Notes under the pieces: model-generated
Database searches by the model: none
What the model was told of the DNA's origin: nothing
The model's input: only the letters and a program-made list of their open reading frames with translations
Part shown: piece after piece, positions 21,400 to 35,076 of the stretch
How positions within the stretch are numbered: the stretch's first letter is position 1
Layout: every line of letters begins with the position of its first letter
Translations under genes and position numbers: made by a program
Assembly: GCF_001540865.1 (NCBI RefSeq)
Contig: NC_033632.1
Coordinates: forward strand, 5,517,619 to 5,581,618
Length of the DNA: 64,000 nt
Direction: 5' to 3'
Source: Ananas comosus
Taxonomy: Eukaryota; Streptophyta; Magnoliopsida; Poales; Bromeliaceae

Positions 21400-22586
21400 T
21401 AATGGATTAGAGTATATAAAACTTAATTTGGAGTTAAGCTAGAATTATAATTTTATATATTGGACTTGGAATTGATGTAGGAGAAAACTATTGAACCCTA
21501 CACTGTCATTTCTGAAAATTACCAAATTTAGCTTTAGGAGCTGTGGTTCGTTTGTATTGTCGCTGTTTGTATGCGGTGGATATCCAGATTAGTGTAGGAT
21601 GAGTTTACGCTCGTGCTGGGATGCTGAGCTTATTTTACATTAGTGTGTAGACTGTTTTGAATTGTCGGTTGCCGTCGCGGTTGGCGGTGGACCCAAATTT
21701 TTGTGTTTTGCCTCAGATTGTGCCAAAGGCACGTGAGCTTTGGTTGTTAGACCAGTTAGACCCATTTGTATGAATTATAGCCTGTGAGAGCCTGATTGAG
21801 CTCGGTAGAGACACGCTTGCATACTCGGTTGGGTCGCGCCCACGAGTGCCGCTCCGGAGTTTTGCTATGTGCTTTTGCATTGATGTCGTAGTATCTAGTT
21901 AGGACTTTGCTCTCCACTGGCAGCCCTCGGGGTGGTGTGCGGTGTAGCTTCGACAGGCGGGACGGGTGCGTTCACAGTCCCTAGTGAGTTTGGGTCAGAG
22001 ATTGTATTTTTGCTCTATCTACAGATAGCCGGTGTTGGTTAGTGATAGTATAGTGGCATATAACTGTAGGGTTTCCGCTTTCCTTACTATCTTTTACGCA
22101 CTTTTCTGTAGACTTAGTGGGTAAACCGTTGAGGTCGATAACGGTACCCACTGAGGACTACTCCTTTTTGCAGTAGTTCTCATACCCAGTTGTTGACCCA
22201 TTTTTGTAGAGGCTTCGTCCGCGGCTGCTGCTGTCGCCGATTCTGATCGTGGAAAGGGAATCGTGAGCTAGATTCGTTCCAGTCTTGCTGCAGTACTAGA
22301 GGAGTACCTTCCAGAGGTAGTTTTGGGCTTTCCTTGTACATATGGTCTTGTTGTCTGGGTACTCGCTGGAGCGAGTGGTGTAGTAGACTTTTTGTATTGT
22401 ATGTACAGGAACCCCTCGAGTCTTTATATATATATATGCTATTTTTAGTTTAGCAGCTCTTTACTTTGTGGTTATAGCTTGATTTTGTTTACAGGTACAG
22501 CTATCGCTTCGTATACAGAAAAAATTCTTATGTATACGACGAGTCTGTTTGTGTGTCCGAGGAAACGTGTAATCCGGGGCGTGACA
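21400..22586 (+). mobile_element. LTR fragment Z (Gypsy-like), plus orientation
   Basis: It ends CCGGGGCGTGACA at 22586, the typical 3' end for this group. From about 21700 on it is the inverted counterpart of fragment X. The left boundary is not clear. No coding interior lies next to it on either side. Confidence 0.6.
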
Positions 22587-24440
22587 CCTAACTTTGGGCT
22601 AATCTTGAAAACCGCAAGTTTTATAACTTCATAAATCTTTATTATTGCTTTCCGATATCAAGATGTAGTTATGGTTTCATAACGTGAGATGTAAACGTCG
22701 AAGTTTTGGATTTTGATCAATTTTGGTTTTCTCATGATAAATGGATTTTCGATTTGGTTTTAAAATATTATATCAGTTCAAACTTCTCTCTATCTCACCC
22801 TGTTGTAGTTGTATTATGTATATGTTGTTGTTGTGGTTGGTTGTGTGGTTGAATATTATAAATTTTACTCCTACGCAGTGCATATATAGGAGAGACTCCA
22901 TCTGTTTGTACAAAGAAGAGAGTCTATCCATGTGACAGGTTTGTGTACGTTTGAAGCAGGTTTATAATATATATAAAAAAATACATTTTTTTTGTTGCAC
23001 TTTGTTTTCACTATGAAAGACTTTACAAAAAGGCCTCGTGACATGATAATTTAGAGTCCAATAAAATTCTAATAAAAATGTAGTGGAAAAGACATTTATG
23101 ATATAATTTATGGATTTATGAGGATGATATTGATATTGAGAATTTTGAAGAGACATTTATGATATGTTTAAAATTGTCTCTATTTTTTTTTGAAAAAATT
23201 GATTTAAAAGTTAAATATGATATGTCTTTCTAGTTACTTATCAAACACTTCAAGTTTCTTAAGTAACTTTAAAAGATAAGCTAAATGAGATGTTCATATA
23301 TCCAAATATAATGATAGCACGTAGACCCAATATCGTCACCCTCAACATTATCTTTCATGCCTAGAATTCATCTCAATCTTGCATATGATGCCTATTGCCT
23401 TTTTTTGGGGCATTCAATCGATGCTTTAGCGTTAAGCTGAATGTGGTATTAAATTCTTCCAAAGATTTAGAAAAATTACTACAGAGAGATTAATCGGATG
23501 CTACCGGACCATAATCGTAGTCTTATATAAGAAGGTAGTGTCGGCCTAACGGGACCATCATCCTACCTTATGGTGGAAGTAGAGTTTGTTCGAATCACAA
23601 TCATACCTTGTGTATGCTATGTGTTTGCCTCACTTTAAGTTGAATTGGTTACCTCCTTCCTAATAGTTTGAGCTTTTGAAATTGTAGTCACATGGATGAA
23701 GTCGCGAGTCAACTATGAGGAGGGGCCAAAATATATACTAATAAACACTTTAACTTATAAGTAAGATTTTTCCTAATCAAATTTTCAAGGAAAAAATTTA
23801 CATGATTAGATAATTAATGTACAAAAATATTAGCTCTTTTTTTATTTGCCTTTAACTTTCAATTATTTTATTTGCATTATTCCAATCAAATAGCTTAAGA
23901 ATTTTACTAAAAACTAACAGTAACTCAGTCAGCCATCTAATTTTTTAGTTTTTTTTGTAAATAAAATTATTATAATCAATAACTATTAGCTAATAGAGAT
24001 ATTAAATTTAACATAATAATTTATTTGTTAAATGAAATAGCTCATTCAAAATAATTAAAAGTTAAGAATGTATTAAACAAAATGTTTAAAGTTGAGGAAC
24101 TTATTCCAAAATACCTTATAACTAAGAGGTTTTTAATATAGTTTTCACCCATAAAACAAAAAAGAAGAGACAAAAAAAGAATTCAATTTTAGCACCAAAG
24201 ACTTTTTATAAAATAGGCCAATATATTTTAAAAATTAGTCAAAATTTTATTAACCAGCTTAAGAACTACCTAAGTAAATATTGCAAAGTTGTGGAGGGCC
24301 ATCACCACTTTGGGTCTATGTATATATTCGTTCTTGGTGATTAACGCAAACAATTCAACAAATAATATCAGAATAGATCACGTGTTTTTTTCTCACATAT
24401 TTTAATTTGTGTAGGTACTGAAGGAAGCTTTAAGTAAATT

Positions 24441-24486
<46 letters not shown>

Positions 24487-24849
24487 CTAATAGCTCGAGT
24501 GATCCAACGAGTAGGTAGAAATTTTGTTGGAGTTGACGTAATGTGACCTATAAAAATTGAGAATTTGGATGAATTAAACCAAGCAATAATTAAAAAAAAA
24601 TAATTAATTACCAAAGTAAAAAAAAAAGAAAAAAGAAAAAAAGAAAGATCAAAGAGACGAATGGTGCAAGTAATCGAGTAGATATTTACTTTCCGCGGTA
24701 GTTGTTGGGATGTTTGACGCTTTCGCGGCACGCGAGCGAAGTGAACACGTGATTCACGAGGGCGCGTCTAAATTTTGATCAAAATATACGTGGCATAGAT
24801 CTACTGGACCTGGTCTACCACGTCATTTGCGAGCCAAACAATTAATTGA
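22587..24849. other. Intergenic DNA with a probable MITE and a long poly-T
   Basis: No gene is visible. At about 23740-24135 the left end AACACTTTAACTTATAAGTA and the right end, inverted, reading ATAAGGTATTTTGGAATAAG suggest a degenerate MITE. An uninterrupted run of 44 T lies at 24443-24486. The rest is unremarkable AT-rich sequence. Confidence 0.45.
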
Positions 24850-25500
24850 AGGTGAAAATGTATGGGACCCCCTCAACTATATTGCTTTCTGAAAGAGGGC
24901 CCTCAACTTTTTTTTCTTCCCAACGGTACCGCTCAACTTCTTCTTTCTTTTCTTTTATTTGAAATTTTGTACTTTGTTAAGTTAAAAATTTATTAAATTT
25001 ACTAATTTTATTGGCTATTAACTGTAAGTTGATCTAGTTTTATTTTTTAAAAGTGATTAAGTTTATTAAATTTATTGAATCATTAATCAATTTGATAAAA
25101 TTTCTTAAATTTTTTGACTAAAGTTATCGTTTTATTAGAAAATTAGAAGTTGAGAACGTCTCACTCCAAAAATATATGTTGAACATTTATAATTTCAATA
25201 TTAATATGTATATATATAAATAATTTAATTTAATATTTAGTATATTACTAGTCGGATTCAATTTTTTAGTTTCGGATACATAATTTTGGTCTTTTATTTG
25301 ATCCCATTTCAAATTTTAAATTTTCATATTTTGATTGTGTTCAACATGATTTTGGGTTTCAGTTTTTTATTTAGATTTATTTTGTTTTTTATAAAAATGG
25401 TCTCAAGTCAAAGTTAAGAAGGGTCAATCCAAAAAAAATTAAGTTGGAGGGTCAATTCACGATATTATATAGTTGAAGGATTTTTGTACATTTTTGCCGA
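24850..25500. mobile_element. Probable MITE upstream of the cyclin gene
   Basis: The left end reads AAAATGTATGGGACCCCCTC, followed by AACTATATT and GGGCCCTCAACTT. The right end, inverted, reads CAAAAATGTACAAAAATCCT and TTCAACTATATAATATCG. The centre is AT-rich and non-coding. It lies a few hundred bases upstream of the cyclin leader and may contribute to its promoter. Confidence 0.55.
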
Positions 25501-25559
25501 ATAATTAGTTTAATAATTAATAATATTCGGAGTTAGTCGTCGTTATCTAATAGCGTGGT

Positions 25560-27364
25560 CTCGTCGCTCTCCTCTCACAAGGAAAGGGTGAGAGAGAACG
25601 AAAGTGCGAAAGAATATCTCCGAGCTCAAAATTAGGGTTTCGTCTTCTCCGTCTCGCTCCTCCGATCTTGGCGCTCTCCCTCAATCGCTAGGGTTTCTTC
25701 GATCTCCCTCGCCTCCTCCTTCGAGCCCGGCGATCTCCCTTCGGATCGCTAGCGTTTCTTCGTCGTCTTCGAGCTCCTCCGATCTCGGCGTGCGATCTCC
25801 CTTGATCGAATTCGCCTCAGGTAACTCTTCTCCTTCTCAAGATCGAGGGCGTTGGTTTCTTGATCTCGTATGAAGAATTAGGGCTATCATCTGTTTTGAT
25901 CCGTCGTTTTCTTCCCTTTTGTTGCGGATTGATGCTGTGTTCTTAGAAATTGCGGCTCTTCTTGCAAAAGAAAAAAACAGAAAGAAGCTCTTTTTGTTAG
26001 TGATATGGAGATTCCAATAATTTCATCTTTCTTATTTTTAATTCAGCTGGACGAATGAAGGTTGTGGATTCCTGATCTCTTATGAAGAAATTAGGTCATA
26101 TCACCTGTTTGATCCTTTGTCCTTTTTGTTTTGGTGCGAAAAAAGTAGCTTTCTTGTTACAGTTTTCTCTTTTTTAAACAAAATATTGTTTCTATTTGTT
26201 ACTGTAGATCTCTGAGTCAGATTCTCTTTCGATCTATTTTGGTTTCTCGATAGTGATTTTGATAAATTTTTTCCGAATTTGTTCACTTTTACATTGTATG
26301 GAGATCTTAATAATTTCGTTCGTCTTCTTTCTAATCTAGTTCAACGCACAAAGGTTATGGTTTTCTGATTTCATATAACGAAATTAGGGCGCATCGTCTG
26401 TTTGATATGTTGTTCCTTTTTCTTTTGGTACGAAAAGTGGCTATCTTGTTAGCATATTCAGCATTCTTTACATAAAGGATGGCTTTTTTTGGTTTTTGTA
26501 TATCTCTGGTTTGGATTCTTGCATCTATCTTGGTTTCTTTCTAGTGATTTTTATAAAATATGTGGAATTTATTTAAGCGGACGTCTATGTACCTCCTAAT
26601 TCTTGTTACCTTTTGGATTTTTTTTTGTTTTTATCACTCTTATGTGAGTCTTATTACTGGATTTTAGGAATCTAGCTGCTACCTGTAAAATTGGAACATT
26701 GCATTTGTCATTAGTAAGAAGAAGTTAAGCTTCAAGTCAAGAGAGGGGGGAGCCCCTTTTAGGACATTTCCTTCGAAGGTTGTGATTTCTTGATTTCACA
26801 TGAAAATGAGGGCATGCTGTATGTCTCATCCGTTTTCCCCTGGCAGAAATAGCTGTATTTGTTACTGTATATCTCTGATCCAGATTCTTTCACCTATTTA
26901 ATTTGTTGATAGTGATTTTAATTGATATTTGTGGGTTCTTGATTTCATACAAAAATTGTAATCAATATGTAGATGAATATATTAGAAATTGTCTCTTTGA
27001 AAGTTGTGTGTCTTGATTTCATACAAAATTTAGGGCACACATTTGTCTGAACCTTTCTTTTCTTCTTTTTCTCTTGCCAAAAATAACTGTTTTTTTTTTT
27101 TTGCTGTAGATATCTGATCCAGAGAATTTTATCTATCTATTGGTTTTCTTGGAGATGGTTTTAAACAATCTATGTGCAATAACATATTGGAGAAATCACT
27201 TTATTTTTCACATTTATGTAGTTCTTTTAATTATTTTCATCACTCTTACAGTGAAAAATATTTCTGGTTTGTAGGAGTGTTAAACCATACTGCTTGTAAC
27301 CAAGAAGTGAAGCTTCAGATTGTAAGAGGAAGGAGAGCTTTTAGGCTATCTTCTTTCGGAGCGG
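25560..27364 (+). promoter_or_regulatory. 5' leader exons and leader intron of the cyclin gene
   Basis: A CT-rich leader exon of about 25575-25819 ends GCCTCAG before GTAACT. A second leader exon, 27275-27364, follows an acceptor ending GGTTTGTAG and runs into the start codon at 27365. The intron between them (about 1.45 kb) is built of diverged tandem copies. Exon limits are inferred from splice motifs, and the transcription start is not certain. Confidence 0.6.
25847..27364 (+). repeat. Five diverged tandem repeats in the cyclin leader intron
   Basis: Repeats start near 25847, 26059, 26350, 26776 and 26999. Each begins like AAGGTTGTGGATTCCTGATC, then has TATGAAGAAATTAGGGC, a CTGTTTGATCC-like phrase and, in most copies, TCTCTGATCCAGATTCT and GATAGTGATTTT. 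The third and fifth copies both end in a sequence like the leader exon, containing AAGCTTCA and GGAG...CTTTTAGG. Spacing varies from about 210 to 430 bases. Confidence 0.75.
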
Positions 27365-30300
27365 ATGGCCATGGATGAAGATTGTGCAACTGTAGATGAG
27401 TTATATAACGAGCGAATGAGATCATGGTATTTCAGCAGACAAGAGATTGAGAACAACTCTCCTTCAAGAAAAGACGGCATTGATCGAAGGAAGGAATCAG
27501 AGCTTCGGATGCTGTACTGTTCATTTATTGGGGATGTTGGCAGGAGACTTAAATTGTATGTGCTTCCTCATCATTGATTCACTTTTAACATGCAATGGGG
27601 CAAGTTATGTTGTTTCTTCTGGGAGGAATTTTCTGTTTTATTCATGACTTCTTGTATATACCAGGGGATGTAGATAACATTTTCTTCAATTCTATCTGAT
27701 GTTCTTTAAGGAGCAATATGTGAAGTTAACAGTCTAAATGGCAGTGGTAATATCTTGGTGCTTAGATTTGCTTTGATATTACTATCTTTGAGAGGTTTTA
27801 GAACTTTCAGAAAAAAATTGGGAAGTAATGCATATTCCAGTGATCTGTATTTACTTTTTTCTAGTATATACGTTGGCAAGAAATGAGTTCCTTTTTCCCC
27901 ACATTGGGGTAACCTATTCATCTTTCTGGTTTCTGCTATGCAACCATCCAGTTGTCCTCTTCTCAGTAGATTGAACGCCACTTTTCGTGCTTATAGGCTT
28001 GGTTCCTCTTCTTTTTTTTTTTGGGAAAATAAAGTTGTACATTATTCTTTGTTTTCATCTGCTCAGTGACCGTTTTTTACATTAATAAATTTATACTTTG
28101 TCTATCAGCTTTATTCAGATAATCAATTTTCCAATATATGCATTTTTCTTCATCTTTATGAGCTATCCTGTATTGGCTGGATATTGAATGGATTGCTTTT
28201 AAGAGCTATTCGTAAGCATACTTTATCATTATGTCGATGATGTCTTATGGGAAGCGAGCATGTCTTCTTTTTTCTTTTTGTACGAGAATGCTAATTGTTC
28301 AATTTACCTTGCAGACCTCAGATTTCGATTGCAACGGCAATAATGTTTTGTCATCGCTTCTATCTCCATCAGTCTCACGCAAAAAATGAGTGGCAGGTGT
28401 GTAGCATCATACGTTCATTTTTATGTTATTCTCCTGCAATTCTTATACAAAATCCTCATAATTAAATTGATCAAAGGTTTGAATTTGATCTTTGGTTTTG
28501 CTGTCGTGGCCAAAATACTAAGTTATCATAGTTTCTTACATTCATTTAGCTTTATTACATGGTTGATGCTGGTCATGTTTCTAGTTTAAATTCTTAAAAG
28601 AAATTCATTGAACTGTGGATGTATTGTAAAGATGCTTTCACTTGTTGGTCTCCCTTGGTATGGTCATTCCATAGTTATAGGCACAAAAGGAACTAGAAAA
28701 CATTTTACGTAGGACCTACAGGTGTTCATTCATGATTGAATAGAATGCTATTATTTGCATCTCATCTTGTCTGTAGAAGGTATAGAGAGAATGGGGTATG
28801 TTTGGTTTGTGTTTGTGTATTTTACATGTGCTAATCAATCAAAACTCGAGTGTTTTATGTGCCCAGCAGAGGTAAAGTTATGGAAAAAAAAGTCAAATAT
28901 TGGGAATTCTTAATTATTTTGATTTTTTTCTCGAAATTTTATTGTGTTTTGTCCCATTTGAGCACTTTTGTTTCATTACTATTTCTTGAGAGAGATAAAA
29001 CCCATCTCTGATACTTGGCATCAAAGCCAAGGTCTGGAAGGAGACTTTTAGAGCAACTAAACATTTTTTCAACGATAAATTCCAGAGTGGTTGGAACTTG
29101 GAAAACAACTAAAAGAATTGGTGCATAAAATTCAAATCACTTTTTATGAGCTGTGGAGGAATCCAAGTTCTAAAAAATAACTGAAGCAAGTATTAACAAG
29201 GAGGCATGAGACATGCTTGCCACTCTTTTCATGGAGATGAACTTGTGAAGCAGATTCTCCTTTAAAACGCGATTTTAAAACAATGCATATGGGAAGTACA
29301 AATGTTTGCTGAGTGTATGCTTGTATATTTGTCATTGTCAACTAAATAAGGAGAAGAAAAGAACAACTTGGCAATTCTTGAGTTGTAGAGTACATCCTTG
29401 CTCACAGATATTTGAACTGATTGTAATTGCCTTAAAAGGGCCAAGAGCGGAAGGGCATTAGGTCCTTCTGTGGCCTACTGGCAAAATCCACCTAGGTTCA
29501 TACGCAAAGTCATAGGGTATGGTGTAAGTTATTCTTGAGCAAGCCTTGGAGTCAAAGTGAAAACTTCATGAGTGAAGTGATAAGAAGCCGAAGATTAAGC
29601 AATGGTGACAAAGGAGATAACACGACAATAAAGGCAGCCGTTGCCAAAACAAGAGACAACATAGGAGGTAAAATGGAGGATGAGGAAATCCCTTAGTAAA
29701 TGGAAAGGCATCATGGAGGATCCTCGCATGTCCTTTCCAAGCATGACATCCTTTGCTATAATTGCTATATGGCATTATAGTTGGAAATGTTGAAAGGAGA
29801 TTGGATAGAAGAATATCCATACAAATGGCAGCATGGAAGAAAGTCAACTCATCTACTCATGTGACAAGAAATATACAGAGAATTCAGATGATATATGGTT
29901 TCTTTCTGCCTCCCTGCTTTAATTTGGTGAAATGGAGCTTGCAGGGGAACATCAAGTTTGTGGCTCATCCAAAATTCTTCTGAAGGGAAGAGAAAAAAGT
30001 CATGATCCATTGAAGAACAACAGAACAGAACAATAACTGTGATGTGTATTTTGTCTCAGAATTGAAGAGCAACATGCGCATCAGGCAACTGCTTGAAAAT
30101 GGCAATATGATCCACATGATTCAACAGTAGCCTTGAAGTTTGAGAGAGGGTGGTTTCAAAGGTGCAAATGTCAAAGAATCAAAATATTTCTATCAACATG
30201 GGGGGGCTGAAAGATTGAGAAATGCTTTTGAGCATATGTGAAGGCGTTGTCAAGGTTGTGTCATTTGTGTCAAGAACACTTGAACTTATGAAGCCTTGAC

Positions 30301-33300
30301 ACTATTTTCTTAAAGAATGGTTAATTGACTATTGTTGAGCAATCACCCATAACTAGTACGTGAAGAGTGCATAGTTGGAAAGCAAACTCAACAACCTTTG
30401 ACGAATGGTAATACACGGCTGACCTTAACATTCTTCTACTCCGCTAGATATCTGTACTCATTCTCACGAATTAGCTTTAGGTTACTAGTATTTTATCGCA
30501 TTAATAGATACTAACATTAGATAGATATATGTATATTTCGTTTGTAAAAATTCGGCAATCTTTTCTATATCCAAAAAGTTTAAGCTGTCAGCACAATGGG
30601 GGAGAGTTACATTTGTAGAATTTGAGATAGTGCAGAGGTGCAGGTTACAGCACAAGTGCTCTAGATTGTTTTACAGCGAAAGCGGCATTTGGCAACAATT
30701 TGACTCAACAACAAACGGAGTTGCAGAACAAGATAATAGAAACACTTTAGGCATGGAAAAAGTTATGCTAAACAAGTAAAGCCCATCAGAATCAGAATCA
30801 TTTGTGGTTTGCTTAATGGAAGTTCAGACCATGAGTGTGGAGGCATATGGTGTCACAATGAGTGCGAAGCAGATATGATCTGAGCATCAAAACAATCTGA
30901 GTGTATTTGAGTGAATTCACTGTTCTGAAATATATAAGAAAGAAAAGTTTAGTTAGATGTTCTACACAAGAATGCACATCTATCAGGTAGGCTTAGTGAT
31001 CAAAAGCCTACAAACTCTATAATCTAGAGGCCGCCGAAGTTGAGATTGGTGGAGATATTTTTTTTGGCAAAGATGCTGCATTCATTAGGTGTCTGCCATG
31101 TGAAATGTGCATTTGGAAAGATGTCTTTACAAGGAGGTGGCGATTCATGTGTTTCTTTGCATGAAGAATTGAAAAGGGTAAAATGAAGAGTTAACCACTG
31201 GGTTATAATAATACTTTTACATGCTTATAAAAGGAAATTCCAAGGCATGATATGTAGATAGTGCATCTCTAAGTTCTACTGGATTGGCTAGAATAAAAAT
31301 CATTGCTCAAATAGCTTAAAAGAAATTGTGTCTTTCATTCTTTTGAGTGGCATCTTAATACAACTTTTGTTGTTACGTATATATCAGGCATTTTATTTTT
31401 TATTTTGCTCTGCTGAATGATTGCTAGTCCAATCCTTTATTTACTTATATCATACGTAAATATTTTAGTAGTGAATTAAATTACTCTACAGTCACGTCTT
31501 TTTTCTGCAATTTGGCTGTAATTTTGCAATACTAACTGTAGAATTAGATTTTTTTTTCCCCCTAAAAGTTTACCTTTTCTCTTTTTCTCCTGTCAGATAT
31601 TGACCCTTTATAGCTGACTATATACGAATTTTGGGTCAGTCAAGGGTTTTCTAGGCTATGAGAGGTTTTGGCATATATCAGGAAAACAAAAACTACATAC
31701 TTCATTTTGCCGAATTCAAGTTTTCAGCATTTTTGCTTGGAGAATCTATAGAGGGCTGTGACACAACTGGGATTTGAGATTTATTTTAAGCGAACTAAAC
31801 GAAACCGAAGGATCCATCTTTGTAAATAACGCTTTTCTGTAAGTATTGAAACCTATATCATTATTTGCTTTTCAGTTAATTTATAAGAAAGGCTCCTAGA
31901 AATGTTGCTATTTCCACTTTGCCACCCTGTAATATTGAAACCGATATCACTTTACCTCCTTCCGTCACAGTTCCCTCAGCGATATTTATTAGTTTGCTTA
32001 TAGATTAATGGGGTAAATTGGAGTTCTTAATATTTCAGGGGTGCCAACGTGAATGCAGTGATATCTATTGGATTGTATCTGCATTACTTATCTGCTTGTA
32101 ATTTTGAACTGTGTACTTGACATTTCAATCCGGATTGTGCTTCTTTTAAAGATCTTATGGATTGAAATTAATTGTTACAGTTATATCTCTTAGAAATTAC
32201 TTTTCCTATTTTTATTCAATGTTTATTTCTCAATATAATTCATTATTTCCTATATTAATACCCCTGTTTTTGGTTGTCTTCAGACCATTGCAACAGTATG
32301 CATATTTCTTGCGGCCAAGGTTGAAGACACCCCCTGTGCATTGGACTCTGTTGTGAGGGTGGCCTATGAAACTATGTATAGACGAGATTCTACTGCTGCT
32401 CGAAGAATTTCTCAAAAGGTACTAGAAACTTTTCATTTCTCGTATCATTCAAGGTAATACTGTACAGTGATCTGGTCAATTTACATTTTGGGTTACAGCT
32501 TTAAACTTCTGTAATATTTTATTTGAGATAACAGCTTTGTCAGCTGCTAGATTCTAGCTCTAACAAAACCTGCAGTTCCTTCAGCCAAATGTTATATAAT
32601 GGAATCCACAATTCATTTCAAGGAAAGACTCAGATCAAAACAAACAAACATTTATGTTTTAATTAAAACAGAAAAAGTTTTGAGGGGTCTTTTCCTAACG
32701 GCCTATAGTTAAACGGATCTTCGTACTTTCACGCAACTGCAACCGAGTCTTTGAAACTTCTCACATATAGATTTTAGTCCCTGAACATCTCGTTCCATGG
32801 CAGGATGTTTTTGAGAAGCAGAAGGCCTTGATCTTGATCGGGGAGAGATTACTACTATCCACTGTACGGTTCGATTTCAACGTGCAGCATCCATACAAGC
32901 CGCTTCTTGATGCTTTAAATAAACTCAGGATTACTCGCAAGGATGTTCGACAAGTAGCGTGGAATTTTGTGAATGATTGGTATATTTTAAATTTTAATTT
33001 TGTGCTTTTATATTTTTTACTGACCATTCCTTTTCTTTTCTAGCAAATTTAGCCTGTCTTTTAACTTTAGGACTAATTAACCTTCACTATAGTAGAATGA
33101 TGCCCAATTACGATCAAATCATGCAGTGTAGGGGGGGAATTTGGTCCTGAATATGGGAGTGGACTAAATTCCCAAAGCGAAAAAAATAAGTTCCTTATTT
33201 TAAACTGCAAGATTGGTTGTTTCTTTTTGTTTTCTTCCTTGTAAAAAGTCCCTTCTGTTTTATATCCCTTGACCTAACTTTATGATGCTTTGTGTATTTT

Positions 33301-34486
33301 AGGCTCCGGAGTACACTGTGCCTGCAATATAAGCCCCATTATATAGCGGCAGGGTCACTCTTCCTTGCTGCTAAGTTTCATAATGTCAAACTCCCTTCAG
33401 GAAGGGGGTATGCATGGTGGAATGAGTTTGATGTCAACCCTCGGCAGCTAGAAGGTGACTTTTTGCAATTTTTTGGACTACAAAATTGGGTTGATTGCAA
33501 CTTCACTCCTTGAAGTTTGACTGATTTTCAATTAATGTCCTTAAAGAGTTTCAATTTTTACGATCTAGTCCCAAAAGTTTGTTTGGCGTGACACTTTAAA
33601 CTCTTTCATGAGTCTAGTTGCCACATTCACATCATCTTTAGAGTTCATTACCAGGAACTAAACGTTGGGACTAAGTTGTGGAAATAATTGCTCTGAGGTT
33701 CGAATTGATATCGAAATCAAACATAAGGAATTGGCTGATTAACTCAAACTTCTGGACTAAATTGCTGAAATCAGTGCTCTGAGGTTCTAATTGATATCGA
33801 GAGCGAACTTATGTAATGGACTGATTAACCCAAAAAATTGTTGAAGGTAATTTCTTGCTTGATATCATTTTGCAATTTGAACTAGCTTGTATATACAAAC
33901 ATGATGTCTCACTTGGACTCGCGAATCGTCTAACTTTTTGATTGAAAGATGTTGAAATAAAAAATTGTTTTTCCTGCAATTTTAGAGTAGTTCATGAATG
34001 CGAATGTCATAATGGTAAATCGAGACTAACAGAATTTTTTCTATTTATGCAGCTGCAATCCGGGAAATGATGGAGCTATATGCTTCCAAGCAAAGATCAG
34101 TGGCTACCCCGCATCTTGAGAAGCCAATTGTGGAAGCTCCGGCGGTGGAAAAGCAGCAGATTTCTAGCAGCCCCGATTCGGTTCTCAGTGCACCAGGCTT
34201 CTCCACCAGCAGTCCTAGCCACGATTTAAACGGAGAAGAGGGTGGTTCACAAAGAGATTTTGAATGCTCGACAAGTAATGCTGAGGTGGAAAAAGGGCTC
34301 AATCAAGTCGACGTTTGCAGAATTAAGGAGCTGATGAAGAAGAGGAAAAGGCAGAGAGAAGTTTATGGGAAAGCCGTTACTTCTGTCGACTGTAATGAAG
34401 AAGAAGATGCGTGGATAGAGAGAGAAATTGAAGGCGGCATTATTCTTGGAGCTGAATCTCCTAGGAAGAAGCGAAAGCAGCTATGA
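27365..34486 (+). CDS. Cyclin T1-like protein (P-TEFb cyclin partner), complete, six coding exons
   Basis: The exons are 27365-27555, 28315-28396, 32284-32418, 32804-32979, 33303-33454 and 34053-34486. All introns are GT-AG, and the joined frame gives 389 residues. The first cyclin box covers about residues 20-140, with [31 protein letters not shown] and the cyclin signature [10 protein letters not shown] including its conserved Lys and Glu. The second box (about 150-245) has [21 protein letters not shown] and [17 protein letters not shown]. The tail has two basic stretches (MKKRKRQRE and PRKKRKQL) that could be nuclear signals. Plant CYCT1 proteins bind CDKC kinases and promote phosphorylation of the RNA polymerase II tail during elongation. 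MAMDED was chosen as the start because it directly follows the leader exon and precedes the family's N-terminal motif. Splice sites were read by eye. Confidence 0.92.
28397..32283 (+). other. Large (3.9 kb) second intron of the cyclin gene
   Basis: This non-coding interval separates the exons ending KNEWQ and starting TIATVC. At 29015-29028 the sequence TTGGCATCAAAGCC resembles a degenerate tRNA-Met primer site, and a purine run (AATGGGGGAGAG) occurs near 30595. An old, decayed LTR element may therefore account for about 29000-30600. I found no matching LTR pair and no recognisable protein remnant, so this is a weak inference. Confidence 0.5.
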
Positions 34487-34760
34487 AAGAGAGAACAACT
34501 CAAATCCATACTGTAGCTATAGAACAGAGCATTGGAATCTATACGAGTTTTCTTTTTTCTTCCTTCCACTCTAATTTAGGCGTGTAATGTCATAAAGGAG
34601 GCCACGGCAATTTTCTTGGCACATAGCTATTTAGGTTCATATTCTTTCCCACCAAACTGATAATTTGTAAAATATTTGTCGTAAGTGGTGCATTTAATCT
34701 CAGGAATTTACATCATTGTAACATTTTGGGCCATTTCAATGAAATTATTAAGCCCTCTGC
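34487..34760 (+). other. Probable 3' untranslated region of the cyclin gene
   Basis: The sequence after the stop codon includes an AATGAAAT motif near 34738 that could serve in polyadenylation. The cleavage site is not determined. Confidence 0.4.
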
Positions 34761-35076
34761 TCCTTCTATTTCCATTAAAGTTTTCGTAAAAATTTCGGAA
34801 CCAATGTAGCAATCAGAAGGCGCAGGCATGTCTCTCTCTATTGTTACAGTGTATGTTCATCACTTGTGCTTATTTTTATTTTCACAAATTTGTGGGTTCG
34901 TAATTAATTGCTTGTGGTTTGGTTCTTCTTACGTCGAAAGTGACAATTGTTATGTAAATTTCATACCTTATGATCTTACAGTTATAAATAGGTGTAAAGT
35001 GCACCTGTAGACTCTTTGTTTACGACGAATTGTAATTTGGTGCCAAATCCTTCCCTTTGTTCTTCCGTTCCCAAAT

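Noticed and set aside
24402..24731. 109-codon minus-strand frame with poly-lysine
   Set aside because: The lysine run is a translated 44-base poly-T tract, and the rest is AT-rich intergenic sequence without features.
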